64,000 nucleotides of DNA from Paracoccus sp. (in: a-proteobacteria). Lineage in GTDB: Bacteria; Pseudomonadota; Alphaproteobacteria; Rhodobacterales; Rhodobacteraceae. Within the stretch, counting starts at the first letter, position 1. Each line of letters begins with the position of its first letter. Both the position numbers and the translations under genes were made by a program. The notes beneath the pieces were generated by a model. The model had not been told where the DNA came from and did no database searches. It worked only from the letters and a program-made list of their open reading frames with translations. Shown here one piece after another: positions 17,663 through 27,415 of the stretch. The DNA lies in the NCBI RefSeq assembly GCF_030538695.1, contig NZ_JAUNTN010000001.1:145745-209744 (forward strand), in the 5' to 3' direction.

Positions 17663-18306
17663 TCGCGCGCGCCGAATATCGCGCTGCCGACCCGCACATG
17701 AGTCGCCCCTTCGGCGATGGCGGCCTGAAAATCGGCACTCATGCCCATCGACAGCAACGGCAGGCCCGCATCCGCCGCCAGCGAGCGCAGCAGGCGGAAA
17801 TGCGGCACCGGGTCCGCGCCTTCGGGCGGGATGCACATCAAGCCGCGCGGCGACAGGCCCAGTTCGGCGCAGGCCGACAGGAAACCGGGCAGTTCATCGA
17901 CCAGAACCCCCGCCTTTTGCGGCTCGTCCCCGGTGTTGACCTGCACGAACAGATCCGGCAGCACCGCCCCGTCCGCCGCCAGCCCGGCCAGCTTGCGCGC
18001 CAGCGACATGCGGTCCAGCGTGTGGATGGCGTCGAACAGCCCCACCGCCACCCGCGCCTTGTTCGATTGCAGCGGCCCGATCATATGCAGCGATACGCCC
18101 GGATAGCTGACACGCCAGCCGGGCCATTTGCCCTGCGCCTCTTGCACATAGTTTTCGCCGAACACACGCTGGCCCGCGTCCAGCACGGCCAGCACCCGGT
18201 CATCGGGCTGCACCTTGCTGACAGCGATCAGCGTCACCGTTTCCGGGTCGCGGCCCGCCTGTTCACATGCGGCCCGGATGCGGGCCTGAATATCCAAAAC
18301 ACCCAT
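17653..18306 (-). CDS. yggS: YggS/PLPBP family pyridoxal-phosphate homeostasis protein
   Basis: This 217-residue protein has the PLP lysine in AVSKVQP, plus FGENYVQEAQGKW and HMIGPLQSNKA, all hallmarks of the YggS/PROSC family, and ends MGMSADFQAAI and HVRVGSAIFG. Family members bind PLP without catalysis and balance vitamin B6 and amino-acid pools in the cytosol. I chose ATG 18306. The longer frame would begin inside the terminator hairpin of the porin gene. The start lies immediately beyond that terminator's T-rich tail, so its promoter must be very close or lie within the hairpin region. Confidence 0.9.
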   Translation of the reverse strand: MGVLDIQARIRAACEQAGRDPETVTLIAVSKVQPDDRVLAVLDAGQRVFGENYVQEAQGKWPGWRVSYPGVSLHMIGPLQSNKARVAVGLFDAIHTLDRMSLARKLAGLAADGAVLPDLFVQVNTGDEPQKAGVLVDELPGFLSACAELGLSPRGLMCIPPEGADPVPHFRLLRSLAADAGLPLLSMGMSADFQAAIAEGATHVRVGSAIFGARDYG

Positions 18307-18326
18307 GCCCTTACCAAACAAAAAGA

Positions 18327-18353
18327 AAAGAGCGGGCACAAGGCCCGCTCTTT
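18327..18353 (-). terminator. Strong intrinsic terminator of the porin gene
   Basis: On the minus strand AAAGAGCGGGC and GCCCGCTCTTT form a perfect 11-bp stem with a 5-nt loop. It is followed by TTTTCTTTTTGTTTG, a good T-tract. It sits 24 bp after the porin stop. Confidence 0.88.
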
Positions 18354-18376
18354 CCGAAAATCATCCGATCATCAGA

Positions 18377-19312
18377 TCAGAAGTTGAAACGCACGCCCAG
18401 ATCGCCGCGGGTTTCTTTTTCATAGCCACGCTCGACCGCGCCGGCCAGATAGGCACCGCCCAGATCGTATTTGAAGCCGATACCGAAGGCATTGTCGGTT
18501 TCTTTGGCAGCCCATTCACCATCGTTGTTGGCGATGTAAGCCGACAGGGTGGTCTGCGGAGCAACAACATAGTCACCATACAGAACAATGGTCTTGCCAG
18601 CATCGACAGTGCCGATTTCGCCGTTGTCGATGTAGTTCAGACCGATACCGTTATCGGTGCCCGGCATGGTGTAATAGGCACCAACGAAGTATTTGTCGTT
18701 GTCAGCAACACCAGCGCCGTCCTGAACGGCAGCGGCCGACAGTTGCACGTCGTTCCATTTGTAGTCAACCGAGACGGCCAGTTCTTCGGTGCTGCCCGAA
18801 GTGGTCTGGTTCGGGTCAATATAGGACAGGCGGGCGGTCAGATCGCCAACGCTATAGATCGCGGCCAGACCCTGACGCTGGTTTTCATCACCGTAGGATT
18901 TGGACGAATACGCGTAGAAGGTGTCTTCCGGGTTACCGAACGAACGGCTCAGCAGACCGACTTCCGATTCGTAGATCAGGCCAGCTTCGTCGAAGGCGGT
19001 GTAGACGTTACCGATCTGAACGGTCGCACCCTGATAGGTGGCGTAGATCTGCGCCGGGTTCACGCCGGTGCTGGAATCGCCCTGATCCCACTGGATGCGG
19101 AAGCGCGCACCGAAATCAACGCCGATGTCCGACGAGGTGGTGGCGTGGATGTTCAAACGAACACGCGACTGCATGTGGGTTTTCGAAACGGTGTCACCGG
19201 GATCGCTGTGATAGCTCAGCGCGGTGCGGCCATAGCCCGACAGGGTGATGTCAGCGGCAGCAACGCCAGCCGACAGAACCAGCGCGGTGGAGGCGAAAAG
19301 AGCCTTTTTCAT
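18377..19312 (-). CDS. Outer-membrane porin, Rhodobacter type
   Basis: The 311-residue precursor has a classic Sec signal (MKKALFASTALVLSAG, cleaved after VAAA). The mature part begins DITLSGYGRTALSY and continues as alternating beta-strands with acidic loops. It ends GDLGVRFNF, where the terminal phenylalanine is the BAM recognition signal. This fits 16-stranded general porins of Rhodobacteraceae. GAGGGAA precedes the ATG at 19312. Its lower GC and preferred codons relative to neighbours fit high expression. A strong terminator follows. Confidence 0.93.
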   Translation of the reverse strand: MKKALFASTALVLSAGVAAADITLSGYGRTALSYHSDPGDTVSKTHMQSRVRLNIHATTSSDIGVDFGARFRIQWDQGDSSTGVNPAQIYATYQGATVQIGNVYTAFDEAGLIYESEVGLLSRSFGNPEDTFYAYSSKSYGDENQRQGLAAIYSVGDLTARLSYIDPNQTTSGSTEELAVSVDYKWNDVQLSAAAVQDGAGVADNDKYFVGAYYTMPGTDNGIGLNYIDNGEIGTVDAGKTIVLYGDYVVAPQTTLSAYIANNDGEWAAKETDNAFGIGFKYDLGGAYLAGAVERGYEKETRGDLGVRFNF

Positions 19313-19645
19313 GGTGATGTTCCCTCTTGTCTCTCTGTTGCCCAAGCTCGGCCTTGACCGGTCCGGGGATGAGAACGGTTTGAGCCTTTCCGAGCGTTGA
19401 TGCAACGGAATCACCCCGGTCGATAATTCTTTAGTCAAATCTGTGATGCACAAGCGCCACACCCTGTTGCAACAGCCCCGAAAACGCCATCGCAACCTTA
19501 AATTGCAGGGCCGCGGGCCGGATGACGCGGCAGCCGCAGCCGAATGCGCCGGAATGCCCAAGGCGCTTGTCGCGGCAGGTGGTTCCGCGCTATGGCTGGG
19601 CATCCGCGACCAGCGGGCCGTCTGACTGCTTTACGGGAATATGCC
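19313..19645. promoter_or_regulatory. Gene-free divergent region between porin and DUF3576 lipoprotein
   Basis: These 333 bp hold no credible gene. On the porin strand TTGACT at 19438-19433 is a good -35 match in a locally AT-rich patch, but no clear -10 box follows at the usual distance. About 120 bp of long 5' leader would then precede the porin start. Nothing recognisable is seen on the lipoprotein side apart from ordinary GC-rich sequence. Confidence 0.3.
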
Positions 19646-20119
19646 ATGTCCGCCCAAGCCCTGCGACTGACCCTTGCCCTTGGCCTCTGCGCCGGTCTTG
19701 CTGCCTGTGGCGGCTTGCGGCTGGGCGGCGGCGGGTCCGACACCGGGGCCGCGCCGCGCCCCGAACAGCGCGAAACCACCATATGGGAGGCGTTTCGCGG
19801 CCGCGATAACCCCAACAATACGGTGGGCGTGAACAAATATCTGTGGAACGCCAGCCTTGAGGTGCTGAATTTTCTGCCGGTGCAATCGGTTGATCCGTTC
19901 ACCGGCGTGATCGTCACCGGCTATGGCACGCCGCCGGGCGGCGGGCGCAGCTATCGCGCGACGATCAAGATCAGCGATCCGGCGCTGGACGCGCGCAGCC
20001 TGAAACTGTCGCTGCAAGGGGCGGGCGGGTCTGCCGTGGCCCCCGATACCGTGCGCGCGGTCGAAGATGCGATCCTGACCCGCGCCCGGCAGCTGCGCAT
20101 TCAGGACGGGCGGCTGTAA
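19646..20119 (+). CDS. DUF3576 lipoprotein
   Basis: The 157-residue precursor has a lipoprotein signal: MSAQALRLTLALGLCAG followed by the lipobox LAAC, with cysteine 25 or so as the lipidated residue. IWEAFRGRDNPNNTVGVNKYLW and the glycine-rich GYGTPPGGGRSYRA are characteristic of the alphaproteobacterial DUF3576 family. It is probably anchored to the outer membrane on the periplasmic side. The function is unknown, but the family commonly sits directly upstream of leuS and lptE as here, so an envelope role is likely. Confidence 0.88.
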   Translation: MSAQALRLTLALGLCAGLAACGGLRLGGGGSDTGAAPRPEQRETTIWEAFRGRDNPNNTVGVNKYLWNASLEVLNFLPVQSVDPFTGVIVTGYGTPPGGGRSYRATIKISDPALDARSLKLSLQGAGGSAVAPDTVRAVEDAILTRARQLRIQDGRL

Positions 20120-20200
20120 TCCACTAGGCGTAAGGCGTCACTGGACCCGAGCGGCGTCTGGGGCTAAACCCGGCGGGCGAAATATGCCCGAGGAAGCCCC

Positions 20201-22732
20201 ATGCCCTATACCCCGTCGAACAGCGAAGCGCACTGGCAACAGGCATGGGCCGAGGCGGGCAGCTTTACCGCGACCCGCGACGACCGGCCGAAATATTATG
20301 TGCTGGAAATGTTCCCCTATCCCTCGGGGCGCATCCACATGGGCCATGTGCGCAACTATACCATGGGCGACGTGGTGGCGCGATATAAGCGCGCGCAGGG
20401 CTTTTCCGTGCTGCATCCGATGGGCTGGGACGCCTTCGGGATGCCCGCCGAAAACGCCGCGATGGAACAGGGCGGCCACCCGCGCGACTGGACCTATGGC
20501 AATATCGCCACCATGCGCGATCAGTTGCGCCCGCTTGGCCTGTCCATCGACTGGTCGCGCGAATTCGCCACCTGCGACGATGCCTATGTGCATCAGCAGC
20601 AGGCGATGTTCCTTGATATGCTGGAAGCCGGGCTGATTACCCGCAAGTCGGCTCAGGTCAACTGGGACCCGGTCGATATGACCGTGCTGGCGAATGAACA
20701 GGTGATCGACGGCAAGGGCTGGCGATCCGGCGCGCAGGTCGAACGGCGCGAGCTGACACAGTGGTTCTTCCGCATCTCCGACTATTCCGACGAATTGCTG
20801 TCGGCGCTGGACGGGCTGACCGGCTGGCCGGAAAAGGTCCGCACCATGCAGGCCAACTGGATCGGCAAATCGCGCGGGCTGCAATTCCGGTTCGACACGG
20901 TGGACCTGCCCGATTTCCCGCAGATCGAGGTTTACACCACCCGCCCCGACACGTTGATGGGCGCGTCCTTCGTGGCGCTGTCGCCCGATCACCCGCTGGT
21001 CAAATCGCTGATGGACCGCCCCGACATCGCCGCCTTTGTCGAGGAATGCCGCAAGATCGGCACGACAGAAGAGGCGATCGAAACCGCGCCCAAGCTGGGT
21101 TTCGACACCGGGCTGCGCGTGCGCCATCCGCTGGACCCGGCATGGGAATTGCCGATCTGGATCGCCAATTTCGTGCTGATGGATTACGGCACCGGCGCGA
21201 TCTTCGGGTCGCCCGCGCATGACGAACGCGACCACGAATTTGCAACGAAATACGCCCTGCCGATCCGCGCCACCTTTGGTCAGCCGGGCATGTCGCAGGA
21301 ACAGGCCGATGAGCTGGTCACAGCCGCGCCCTATGTGCCGCTGAAATCCGAAACCGTGACCTATGTGCGCGGCTTTGCCGGGGCAACGGATCAAACCGGC
21401 GACGATGCCGTGACCGCCGCCATCACCGTGGCCGAACAGGGCGGCTGGGGCGAGAGCGTGACCAAATTCCGCCTGCGCGACTGGGGCATCTCGCGGCAAC
21501 GCTATTGGGGCTGCCCGATCCCGGTCGTGCATTGCGAGACCTGCGGCACCGTGCCGGAATCCAAGGAAAACCTGCCGGTGCTGTTACCGCTGGACGTCAG
21601 CTTTGACACGCCCGGCAACCCGCTGGACCGCCACCCGACCTGGCGGCAGACCACCTGCCCCAAATGCGGCGGCGCGGCGCGTCGGGAAACCGATACGATG
21701 GACACATTCGTTGATTCGTCGTGGTATTATGCGCGGTTCACCTCGCCGGGGGCGGCCACGCCCACCGACCGCGCTGACGCCGATTACTGGATGAACGTCG
21801 ATCAGTATATCGGCGGCATCGAACATGCGATTCTGCACCTGCTGTATTCGCGATTCTTCGCCCGCGCGATGGTGAAAACCGGGCATCTGCCCGATGCGGC
21901 GTGCGAACCGTTCAACGCGCTGTTCACGCAGGGCATGGTCACGCATGAGATCTATCAGACCACCGACGCGCAGTCCCGCCCGGTCTATCACCTGCCCGAG
22001 GATGTAAGCGACGGCAAACTGGCCGACGGCACGCCGGTGACGGTGATTCCCTCGGCCAAGATGTCGAAATCGAAAAAGAACGTGGTGGACCCGGTGAATA
22101 TCGTGTCCAGCTTTGGCGCCGATACCGCGCGCTGGTTCATGCTGTCCGACAGCCCGCCCGAACGCGACGTGGAATGGACCGCATCCGGGGCCGAGGCGGC
22201 GCATAAATTCCTGGCCCGCGTCTGGCGTCTGGCCGAGGATGTGCAGGATGGCCCCGCCGACCCCGATCTGGCCCGCGCGGCGCATCGCGCCATTGCCGAG
22301 GTGACGAAATCCATTGAAACCTTTGCCTTTAACAAGGCGGTGGCGGCGCTTTACACGCTGGCGGGTGCCATCGGCAAATCGCCTGCGGGCGGCGAATCGC
22401 GCCGCGATGCGCTGCGGATCATGGCGCAGCTGATGGCACCGATGGTGCCGCATCTGGCCGAAGACCTGTGGCAGATGTCCGGCGGCACCGGCATGGTGGT
22501 GGATGCGGCATGGCCGCAGGCCGACCCTGCGCTGTTGCAGGACGACAGCGTGACCCTGCCGATCCAGATCAACGGCAAGCGCCGCACCGAGATCACCGTG
22601 CCCAAGGACATGCCCAAGGATCAGATCGAGGCCTTGGTGCTGGCCGATGACACCGTGCAACGCTTTCTGGACGGGGCCGCGATCAAAAAGCTGATCGTCG
22701 TGCCCGGCCGCATCGTCAACGTGGTGGCGTGA
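20201..22732 (+). CDS. leuS: Leucyl-tRNA synthetase
   Basis: This 843-residue class I synthetase is of normal bacterial LeuS length. The HIGH motif appears as [15 protein letters not shown], the KMSKS motif as [12 protein letters not shown]. The CP1 editing domain lies between them ([22 protein letters not shown]). A zinc-type cluster is visible in [10 protein letters not shown] and [27 protein letters not shown] precedes the ATG. It overlaps the lptE start (TGATG), and the leuS-lptE-holA order is the standard alphaproteobacterial arrangement. Confidence 0.98.
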   Translation: MPYTPSNSEAHWQQAWAEAGSFTATRDDRPKYYVLEMFPYPSGRIHMGHVRNYTMGDVVARYKRAQGFSVLHPMGWDAFGMPAENAAMEQGGHPRDWTYGNIATMRDQLRPLGLSIDWSREFATCDDAYVHQQQAMFLDMLEAGLITRKSAQVNWDPVDMTVLANEQVIDGKGWRSGAQVERRELTQWFFRISDYSDELLSALDGLTGWPEKVRTMQANWIGKSRGLQFRFDTVDLPDFPQIEVYTTRPDTLMGASFVALSPDHPLVKSLMDRPDIAAFVEECRKIGTTEEAIETAPKLGFDTGLRVRHPLDPAWELPIWIANFVLMDYGTGAIFGSPAHDERDHEFATKYALPIRATFGQPGMSQEQADELVTAAPYVPLKSETVTYVRGFAGATDQTGDDAVTAAITVAEQGGWGESVTKFRLRDWGISRQRYWGCPIPVVHCETCGTVPESKENLPVLLPLDVSFDTPGNPLDRHPTWRQTTCPKCGGAARRETDTMDTFVDSSWYYARFTSPGAATPTDRADADYWMNVDQYIGGIEHAILHLLYSRFFARAMVKTGHLPDAACEPFNALFTQGMVTHEIYQTTDAQSRPVYHLPEDVSDGKLADGTPVTVIPSAKMSKSKKNVVDPVNIVSSFGADTARWFMLSDSPPERDVEWTASGAEAAHKFLARVWRLAEDVQDGPADPDLARAAHRAIAEVTKSIETFAFNKAVAALYTLAGAIGKSPAGGESRRDALRIMAQLMAPMVPHLAEDLWQMSGGTGMVVDAAWPQADPALLQDDSVTLPIQINGKRRTEITVPKDMPKDQIEALVLADDTVQRFLDGAAIKKLIVVPGRIVNVVA

Positions 22733-23256
22733 TGGCGATGCGCAGCACCGGGCCGCTTGCTCAGCTCGCCCCCCGCCGGGGCACGCCGCGCCGCACCGTG
22801 CTGGCCGCGCTGGCGCTGCTGGCACTGACGGGCTGCGGCATGACCCCGGTCTATGGGCCGGGCAGCCCGGCCAAGGCGCTGTTCGGGCAGGTGCGCCCGA
22901 AAGACGCCTCGACCTTCGACGAATTCACCTTTAACCGCCGCATCAGCGAACGGCTGGGACCAGAGGGGGCGGATTACGCCCTGTCCTATACGCTGCGGTT
23001 CGGCGCGGTGCCGCAGGGCATCACCCCGGACGAGGTGACGACCCGCTATTCCCTGAACGGCACCGCCGATTTCACCCTGACCGATGCGGCGGGCCATGTG
23101 GTCACGCGCGGGCGGGTCAGCAATTTCACGTCCTTCTCCACCACCGGCACCACGGTTGCCTCGCTGATGGCGGATGTGGACGCGCGGGAGCGGCTGGCGC
23201 GGATGCTGGCCGATCAGGTGGTGACGCGGCTGATCGCCGCCGTCGCGGCACAGTGA
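22732..23256 (+). CDS. lptE: LPS-assembly lipoprotein LptE
   Basis: The 174-residue precursor has a long positively charged N-terminus, then LAALALLALTGCGM, whose LTGC is the lipobox. The mature segment PVYGPGSPAKALFGQV and the alternating strands ending VVTRLIAA fit LptE, the plug of the LptD outer-membrane channel. The ATG at 22732 overlaps the leuS stop and the 3' end overlaps holA by 4 bp, so the three genes are coupled. Sequence conservation of LptE is low, and synteny carries much of the weight. Confidence 0.88.
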   Translation: MAMRSTGPLAQLAPRRGTPRRTVLAALALLALTGCGMTPVYGPGSPAKALFGQVRPKDASTFDEFTFNRRISERLGPEGADYALSYTLRFGAVPQGITPDEVTTRYSLNGTADFTLTDAAGHVVTRGRVSNFTSFSTTGTTVASLMADVDARERLARMLADQVVTRLIAAVAAQ

Positions 23257-24281
23257 ACCTGAAGGGCGGCGAGATCGCGCGCTATCTGGCGCGGCCCGAC
23301 CCGGCCCGGCCTGCGCTGCTGATCTATGGCAATGACGCCATGCGCGTGGCGCTGAAACGGGCCGAGGCGGTGAAATCGCTGACCGGTCCCAATGCCGACG
23401 AAGAAATGCGCCTGACCCGCATGGCGGGCGGCGATCTGCGCAAAGACCCGGCGGCGCTGATGGATGCGATCAAAGAGGTCGGCTTCTTTCCCGGCCCGCG
23501 CGTGGTGCTGGTCGAAGATACGCCCGATGCCGTGGCCGATACCGTCGCCGCCGCGCTGGCCGAATGGCGCGCGGGCGATGCGGTGATGGTGGTCACGGCG
23601 GGCAATCTGTCGAAATCCTCGGCGCTGCGCAAACTGTTCGAACCTCACGCGCAGGCCGTGGCCGCCGCCATCTATGACGAACCGCCCGGCGAGGACGAGA
23701 TCACCCGCTGGCTGGCCGATGCCGGTCTGCATCAGGTGCCGCGCGATGCCATGCGCGACCTGCTGACGCTGGCCCGCGCGCTGGACCCCGGCGATCTGCG
23801 GCAGGTGATCGAAAAGATCGGGCTGTATAAATACGACGACCCCAGCCCTCTGACCCCCGAAGATGTCGCGCTGATGGCCCCCGCCACGATCGAGGCCGAT
23901 CTGGACGCCGCCATCCATGCCGCAGCCGAGGGCAAGACCGCCGATCTGGGCCTGATGATGCGCCGGATCGAGGCGCAGGGTGTCAGCCCGGTGACGCTGT
24001 GCATCGCGGCGCAGCGGCATTTTCGCGCGCTGCATGCGGCGGCGACCGATCCGGGCGGGCCGGTGGCCGGGCTGATGCGGCAGCGCCCGCCGGTCTTTGG
24101 CCCGCGCCGCGACCGCATGGCCCGGCAGGCGCAAAGCTGGGGCGCGATGAAGCTGGAAGACGCGCTGCATCACCTGATCGAAACCGATCTGACGCTGCGC
24201 TCATCCTCGCGCGCGCCGCAGATGGCGCTGGTCGAACGGGCGCTGATCCGGCTGTCGCATCTGTCCGGCGGGCGGCGATGA
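23253..24281 (+). CDS. holA: DNA polymerase III delta subunit
   Basis: The 342-residue protein starts with GTG overlapping the lptE stop. ALLIYGNDAMRV is the N-terminal degenerate AAA+ loop of the clamp-loader delta subunit, followed by VVLVEDTPD and the three-domain layout of HolA. ITRWLADAGL and LGLMMRRIEAQGVSPVT lie in the C-terminal helical collar. It opens the beta clamp during loading. It overlaps the downstream flavoprotein by 4 bp. Confidence 0.92.
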   Translation: MNLKGGEIARYLARPDPARPALLIYGNDAMRVALKRAEAVKSLTGPNADEEMRLTRMAGGDLRKDPAALMDAIKEVGFFPGPRVVLVEDTPDAVADTVAAALAEWRAGDAVMVVTAGNLSKSSALRKLFEPHAQAVAAAIYDEPPGEDEITRWLADAGLHQVPRDAMRDLLTLARALDPGDLRQVIEKIGLYKYDDPSPLTPEDVALMAPATIEADLDAAIHAAAEGKTADLGLMMRRIEAQGVSPVTLCIAAQRHFRALHAAATDPGGPVAGLMRQRPPVFGPRRDRMARQAQSWGAMKLEDALHHLIETDLTLRSSSRAPQMALVERALIRLSHLSGGRR

Positions 24282-25486
24282 GCCAGCAGGCGCTGGTCAT
24301 CGGCGCAGGCCCGGCGGGGCTGATGGCGGCCGGGGTGCTGGCGGCGGGCGGGGCGCAGGTCATCCTGGCCGAGGCCATGCCAACCCCCGCGCGCAAGTTT
24401 CTGATGGCGGGCAAATCGGGGCTGAACCTGACGCGGCATCAGCCTTTGGCCGAATTTGCGGCGCAGGTTTCCATGGGCGCGACGGATGCGCAACTGCGCA
24501 GGCAGCAGGCGATTCTGGCGGATTTCGGCCCGGATCAGGTTCAGGATTGGGCGCGCGGGCTGGGTGTGGACCTGTTCACCGGCTCGACCGGGCGGGTCTT
24601 TCCGGTCGGGATGAAGGCGTCGCCCCTGCTGCGGGCATGGCTGGCACGGCTGCGCGGCGCGGGGGTGGACCTGCGCACCCGCTGGCGATGGCGCGGGTTT
24701 GCCGGCGACGGTTTCGCCTTTGACACGCCCGCCGGGCCGCAGGTGATCCGGCCCGGTGCCTGCGTGCTGGCGCTTGGCGGGGCAAGCTGGCCGCGGCTGG
24801 GGTCTGATGCGGCATGGGTGCCGTGGCTGGCGGCGCGCGGCGTGCCGGTGGTGCCGTTCCAGCCCGCGAATATGGGGTTTTTCGTCGATTGGTCGGCCCC
24901 GATGGCGCGGCACTTTGGCGCGGCGGTCAAGGGCGTGGCGATCCGCGCGGGCGGGCAGCTCAGCCGGGGCGAATGGGTCATCACCCGCGACGGGATCGAG
25001 GGCGGCGGCGTCTATACCGTGGCGGCGGCCCTGCGCGAGGGGGCGGCAGCCACGGTCGATCTGGCCCCCGATCTGGATGCGGCGGCCTTGGCGGGCCGGT
25101 TCGCGCGGCCACGGGGCAAGCTGTCGGTCGGCAACTGGCTGCGCCGGGTTCTGGGCGATCCGGTGCGGGCCGCGCTGTTGCTGGAATGGGGCCAGCCCCT
25201 GCCCGGTAATCCCTTGGCACTGGCCATTGCGGCCAAGGCATTGCCATTGCGTCATCGCCGACCGATGGGACTGGCGCGGGCGATTTCCAGCGCCGGAGGC
25301 ATCGGCTGGGACGGGCTGGACGATGATCTGCAACTGCGCGCCATTCCCGGCTGTTTCGCCGCAGGCGAGATGCTGGACTGGGAGGCCCCGACCGGCGGCT
25401 ATCTGCTGACCTTTTCCATGGCCAGCGGCCGGCTGGCCGCGCGCGGGGCACTGGCACGGCTGCGCACCCGGCAGATGTCGCCCTAA
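24278..25486 (+). CDS. HI0933/BaiN-like flavoprotein (TIGR03862 type)
   Basis: ATG at 24278 overlaps the holA stop; earlier in-frame codons lie inside holA. The 402 residues begin with a Rossmann FAD motif, VIGAGPAGLMAAGVLA, and contain AGKSGLNLTRHQPL, where the family's GKSGRGGCN-like loop sits, and GSTGRVFPVGMKASPLLRAW. The end has CFAAGEMLDWEAPTGGYLL, the second FAD contact. This is the subgroup with TIGR03862 features, a cytosolic NAD(P)/FAD oxidoreductase of unknown substrate. The gene converges on a GST gene with a 4-bp overlap. Confidence 0.87.
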   Translation: MSQQALVIGAGPAGLMAAGVLAAGGAQVILAEAMPTPARKFLMAGKSGLNLTRHQPLAEFAAQVSMGATDAQLRRQQAILADFGPDQVQDWARGLGVDLFTGSTGRVFPVGMKASPLLRAWLARLRGAGVDLRTRWRWRGFAGDGFAFDTPAGPQVIRPGACVLALGGASWPRLGSDAAWVPWLAARGVPVVPFQPANMGFFVDWSAPMARHFGAAVKGVAIRAGGQLSRGEWVITRDGIEGGGVYTVAAALREGAAATVDLAPDLDAAALAGRFARPRGKLSVGNWLRRVLGDPVRAALLLEWGQPLPGNPLALAIAAKALPLRHRRPMGLARAISSAGGIGWDGLDDDLQLRAIPGCFAAGEMLDWEAPTGGYLLTFSMASGRLAARGALARLRTRQMSP

Positions 25487-26070
25487 CGCGCCGCCGCCCG
25501 CTTGAACGCAGGCCGGGCGCGCATCTGATCCAGATAATCCGACAGCCGGTGTTCGATGATCGGGAATTTCGCCGTCAGCGCCCAGATCAGGCAATGGGTC
25601 AGGATGATGTCGGGCACGGTCATCGCCTCGCCCATCAGGAAGGGGCCGTCGGCCATGCGGTGGGCCAGCACCTTTTGGCTGCGCTGAAATTCCCACCGCA
25701 GAGTGTTCTTGATCCCGGCCATACGCATTTCCTGAGGCAGCACAAAACTGTGCCGCGCGGCCAGCCACAGCGCCGCATCGAATTCATCCAGCAGAAACTG
25801 GGTCAGGCTGTCCTGTCTCGCACGATCCAGCGAGCCGGCGGGATGGGTCAACTGGCCGTGGCGATCCGCCAGATAGGTCAGGATCGCGGTGGAATCGGTG
25901 ATCGGCGTGCCATCGTCGATCAGCACCGGCACCTTGCCCGCCGGGTTAAAGGGCGCCACCCCGTCGCTTTGCGGCAGGGCGGGGACGTGGGTGTAGGGCA
26001 GGCCCAACTCTTCCAGCGCCCACAGAACCCGCAGGGTGCGCGATTGCGATGTGCCGATGACCGTCAGCAT
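25483..26070 (-). CDS. Glutathione S-transferase family protein
   Basis: The 195-residue protein has a thioredoxin-like N-terminal half: SQSRTLRVLWALEELGL, NPAGKVPVLIDDG with the cis-proline, and DSTAILTYLADRHG, the glutathione-binding D-S pair. An alpha-helical C-terminal half includes MGEAMTVPDIILTHCLIWA. Serine in SQSR is the likely catalytic residue. It is cytosolic, with unknown substrate. The thioesterase gene lies 4 bp upstream, so the two form an operon. Confidence 0.9.
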   Translation of the reverse strand: MLTVIGTSQSRTLRVLWALEELGLPYTHVPALPQSDGVAPFNPAGKVPVLIDDGTPITDSTAILTYLADRHGQLTHPAGSLDRARQDSLTQFLLDEFDAALWLAARHSFVLPQEMRMAGIKNTLRWEFQRSQKVLAHRMADGPFLMGEAMTVPDIILTHCLIWALTAKFPIIEHRLSDYLDQMRARPAFKRAAAR

Positions 26071-26074
26071 TCCC

Positions 26075-26491
26075 TTAACCCTTCCAGTCCAGAACCATCT
26101 GCGTCTGGGTGACGATGGCCGCCACCTGCCCGTCGGGGCGCGTCACCGTGGTCTGCCAGACCTGAATCGAGCGGCCCCGGTGCAGCGGCTGGCAGGTGGC
26201 ACGGGCGGTTTCGCCGATGCGGATCGGGCGCAGAAAGTTGGTCTTGCTTTCAATGGTGGTGGTGGACTGACCCTCGGGGATGTTCAGAAAGGTGGCAGTG
26301 CCGCCCGCGTTATCGGCCAGCCCCATGATCGCCCCGCCATGCAGCACGCCGTTGCGGTTGGCCATCTGCGGCGTCACCTGCATTTCCATCACCACCTGAT
26401 CGGGCTGCGCCGAAACGACCCGGATGCCCAGCAGTTCGGCAAATTCCGGCTGTGCCCCGGCAATGCGCTCAAGGCGCGAATCCTGATCCAT
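26075..26491 (-). CDS. PaaI-type hot-dog thioesterase
   Basis: The 138-residue protein follows a strong GGGGGG-type ribosome site before ATG 26491. NRNGVLHGGAIMGLADNAGG is the hot-dog PaaI/YigI signature (HGG loop and catalytic acid), followed by SKTNFLRPIRIGE. It would hydrolyse an acyl- or aryl-CoA thioester in the cytosol. It is cotranscribed with the GST and diverges from the sensor kinase remnant across 115 bp. Confidence 0.9.
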   Translation of the reverse strand: MDQDSRLERIAGAQPEFAELLGIRVVSAQPDQVVMEMQVTPQMANRNGVLHGGAIMGLADNAGGTATFLNIPEGQSTTTIESKTNFLRPIRIGETARATCQPLHRGRSIQVWQTTVTRPDGQVAAIVTQTQMVLDWKG

Positions 26492-26605
26492 GATCCCCCC
26501 TTTTCTTTTCACCATAGGGCCGCAGCGCGCGGCAAAGCGCAAGCGGCTGCCGGATGGACGGCGCGCAAAATCTGCCGCAATCTGCGTGGTATGAGCGGGT
26601 GAAGA

Positions 26606-27415
26606 TTGCAAACGCGGATCGTGCTGCTGATCGTGGCGGTGCAGATCGCCGCGCGGCTGGCCTATCTGACGCGCGGCGATCTGTCGGCGCGCATCGGGCC
26701 GGTGGCGGTGCCGGACCTGGCCACCCTGGCGGCACAGGCCGACCGGCTGGGCGATACGCTGCAACAGGCACAGGCCGACCGCGCCCGGCTGTCGCGGCAG
26801 GTGGTCACGCGCGGAGACGAGGAACGCAAGGCCATCGCCCGTGATCTGCACGATGAATTCGGCCCCTGCCTGTTCGCCCTGCGGGTCGAGGCGGACGCGC
26901 TGCGGCAGGGCTTTGACAATCCGGCCATCCGCACCCATGCCGAGACGCTGGCCGCCATCGCCGATCAGATCGGGCGGGTGAACCGCACGCTGCTGGACGG
27001 GTTGCGGCCGATGGCGGTGGGGCAATTGCCGCTGGCCACGGTGCTGGCCGATTACATCGCCGACCTGACGCGGCGGTTCCCCGACATGCGCTTTGATCTG
27101 GACCTGCCCCCCGGCCTGCCCGAACCGGACGAGGCCACCGCCCTGACCCTGTTCCGCATCCTGCAAGAGGGCACCCCCAACGCGCTGCGCCATTCCGGGG
27201 CCAGCCGGGTTTCCGTCACGCTGCGGCGCGATCCGGCGGATTGGCGGATCACCATTGCCGATGACGGGCGCAGCATCCCCGACACCGCCCGCCCCGGCAC
27301 CGGCCTGTCGGGAATGCGCGAAAGGGTGCTGCTTCTGGGTGGCGCGCTGCATATCGGTCGCGCTAAGGTAGGCACCGAAATCCGGGCCAGTCTGCCCGTG
27401 CAGGGAACCGCATGA
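26606..27415 (+). CDS. NarL-system sensor histidine kinase, N-terminally truncated
   Basis: The frame is closed by TGA at 26600, so no longer form is possible; the first usable start is TTG at 26606. The 269 residues begin with one hydrophobic segment and a HAMP-like linker (residues about 20-60). They continue with ERKAIARDLHDEFGPCLFAL, whose histidine is the HisKA_3 phosphorylation site, then FRILQEGTPNALRHSG (N box) and GTGLSGMRERVLLLGG (G box) of the ATPase domain. The usual first membrane helix and periplasmic sensor are absent, since only 115 bp separate it from the divergent thioesterase. It may be a decaying gene or a constitutive kinase. It is coupled to a truncated regulator by ATGA. 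Confidence 0.72.
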   Translation: MQTRIVLLIVAVQIAARLAYLTRGDLSARIGPVAVPDLATLAAQADRLGDTLQQAQADRARLSRQVVTRGDEERKAIARDLHDEFGPCLFALRVEADALRQGFDNPAIRTHAETLAAIADQIGRVNRTLLDGLRPMAVGQLPLATVLADYIADLTRRFPDMRFDLDLPPGLPEPDEATALTLFRILQEGTPNALRHSGASRVSVTLRRDPADWRITIADDGRSIPDTARPGTGLSGMRERVLLLGGALHIGRAKVGTEIRASLPVQGTA

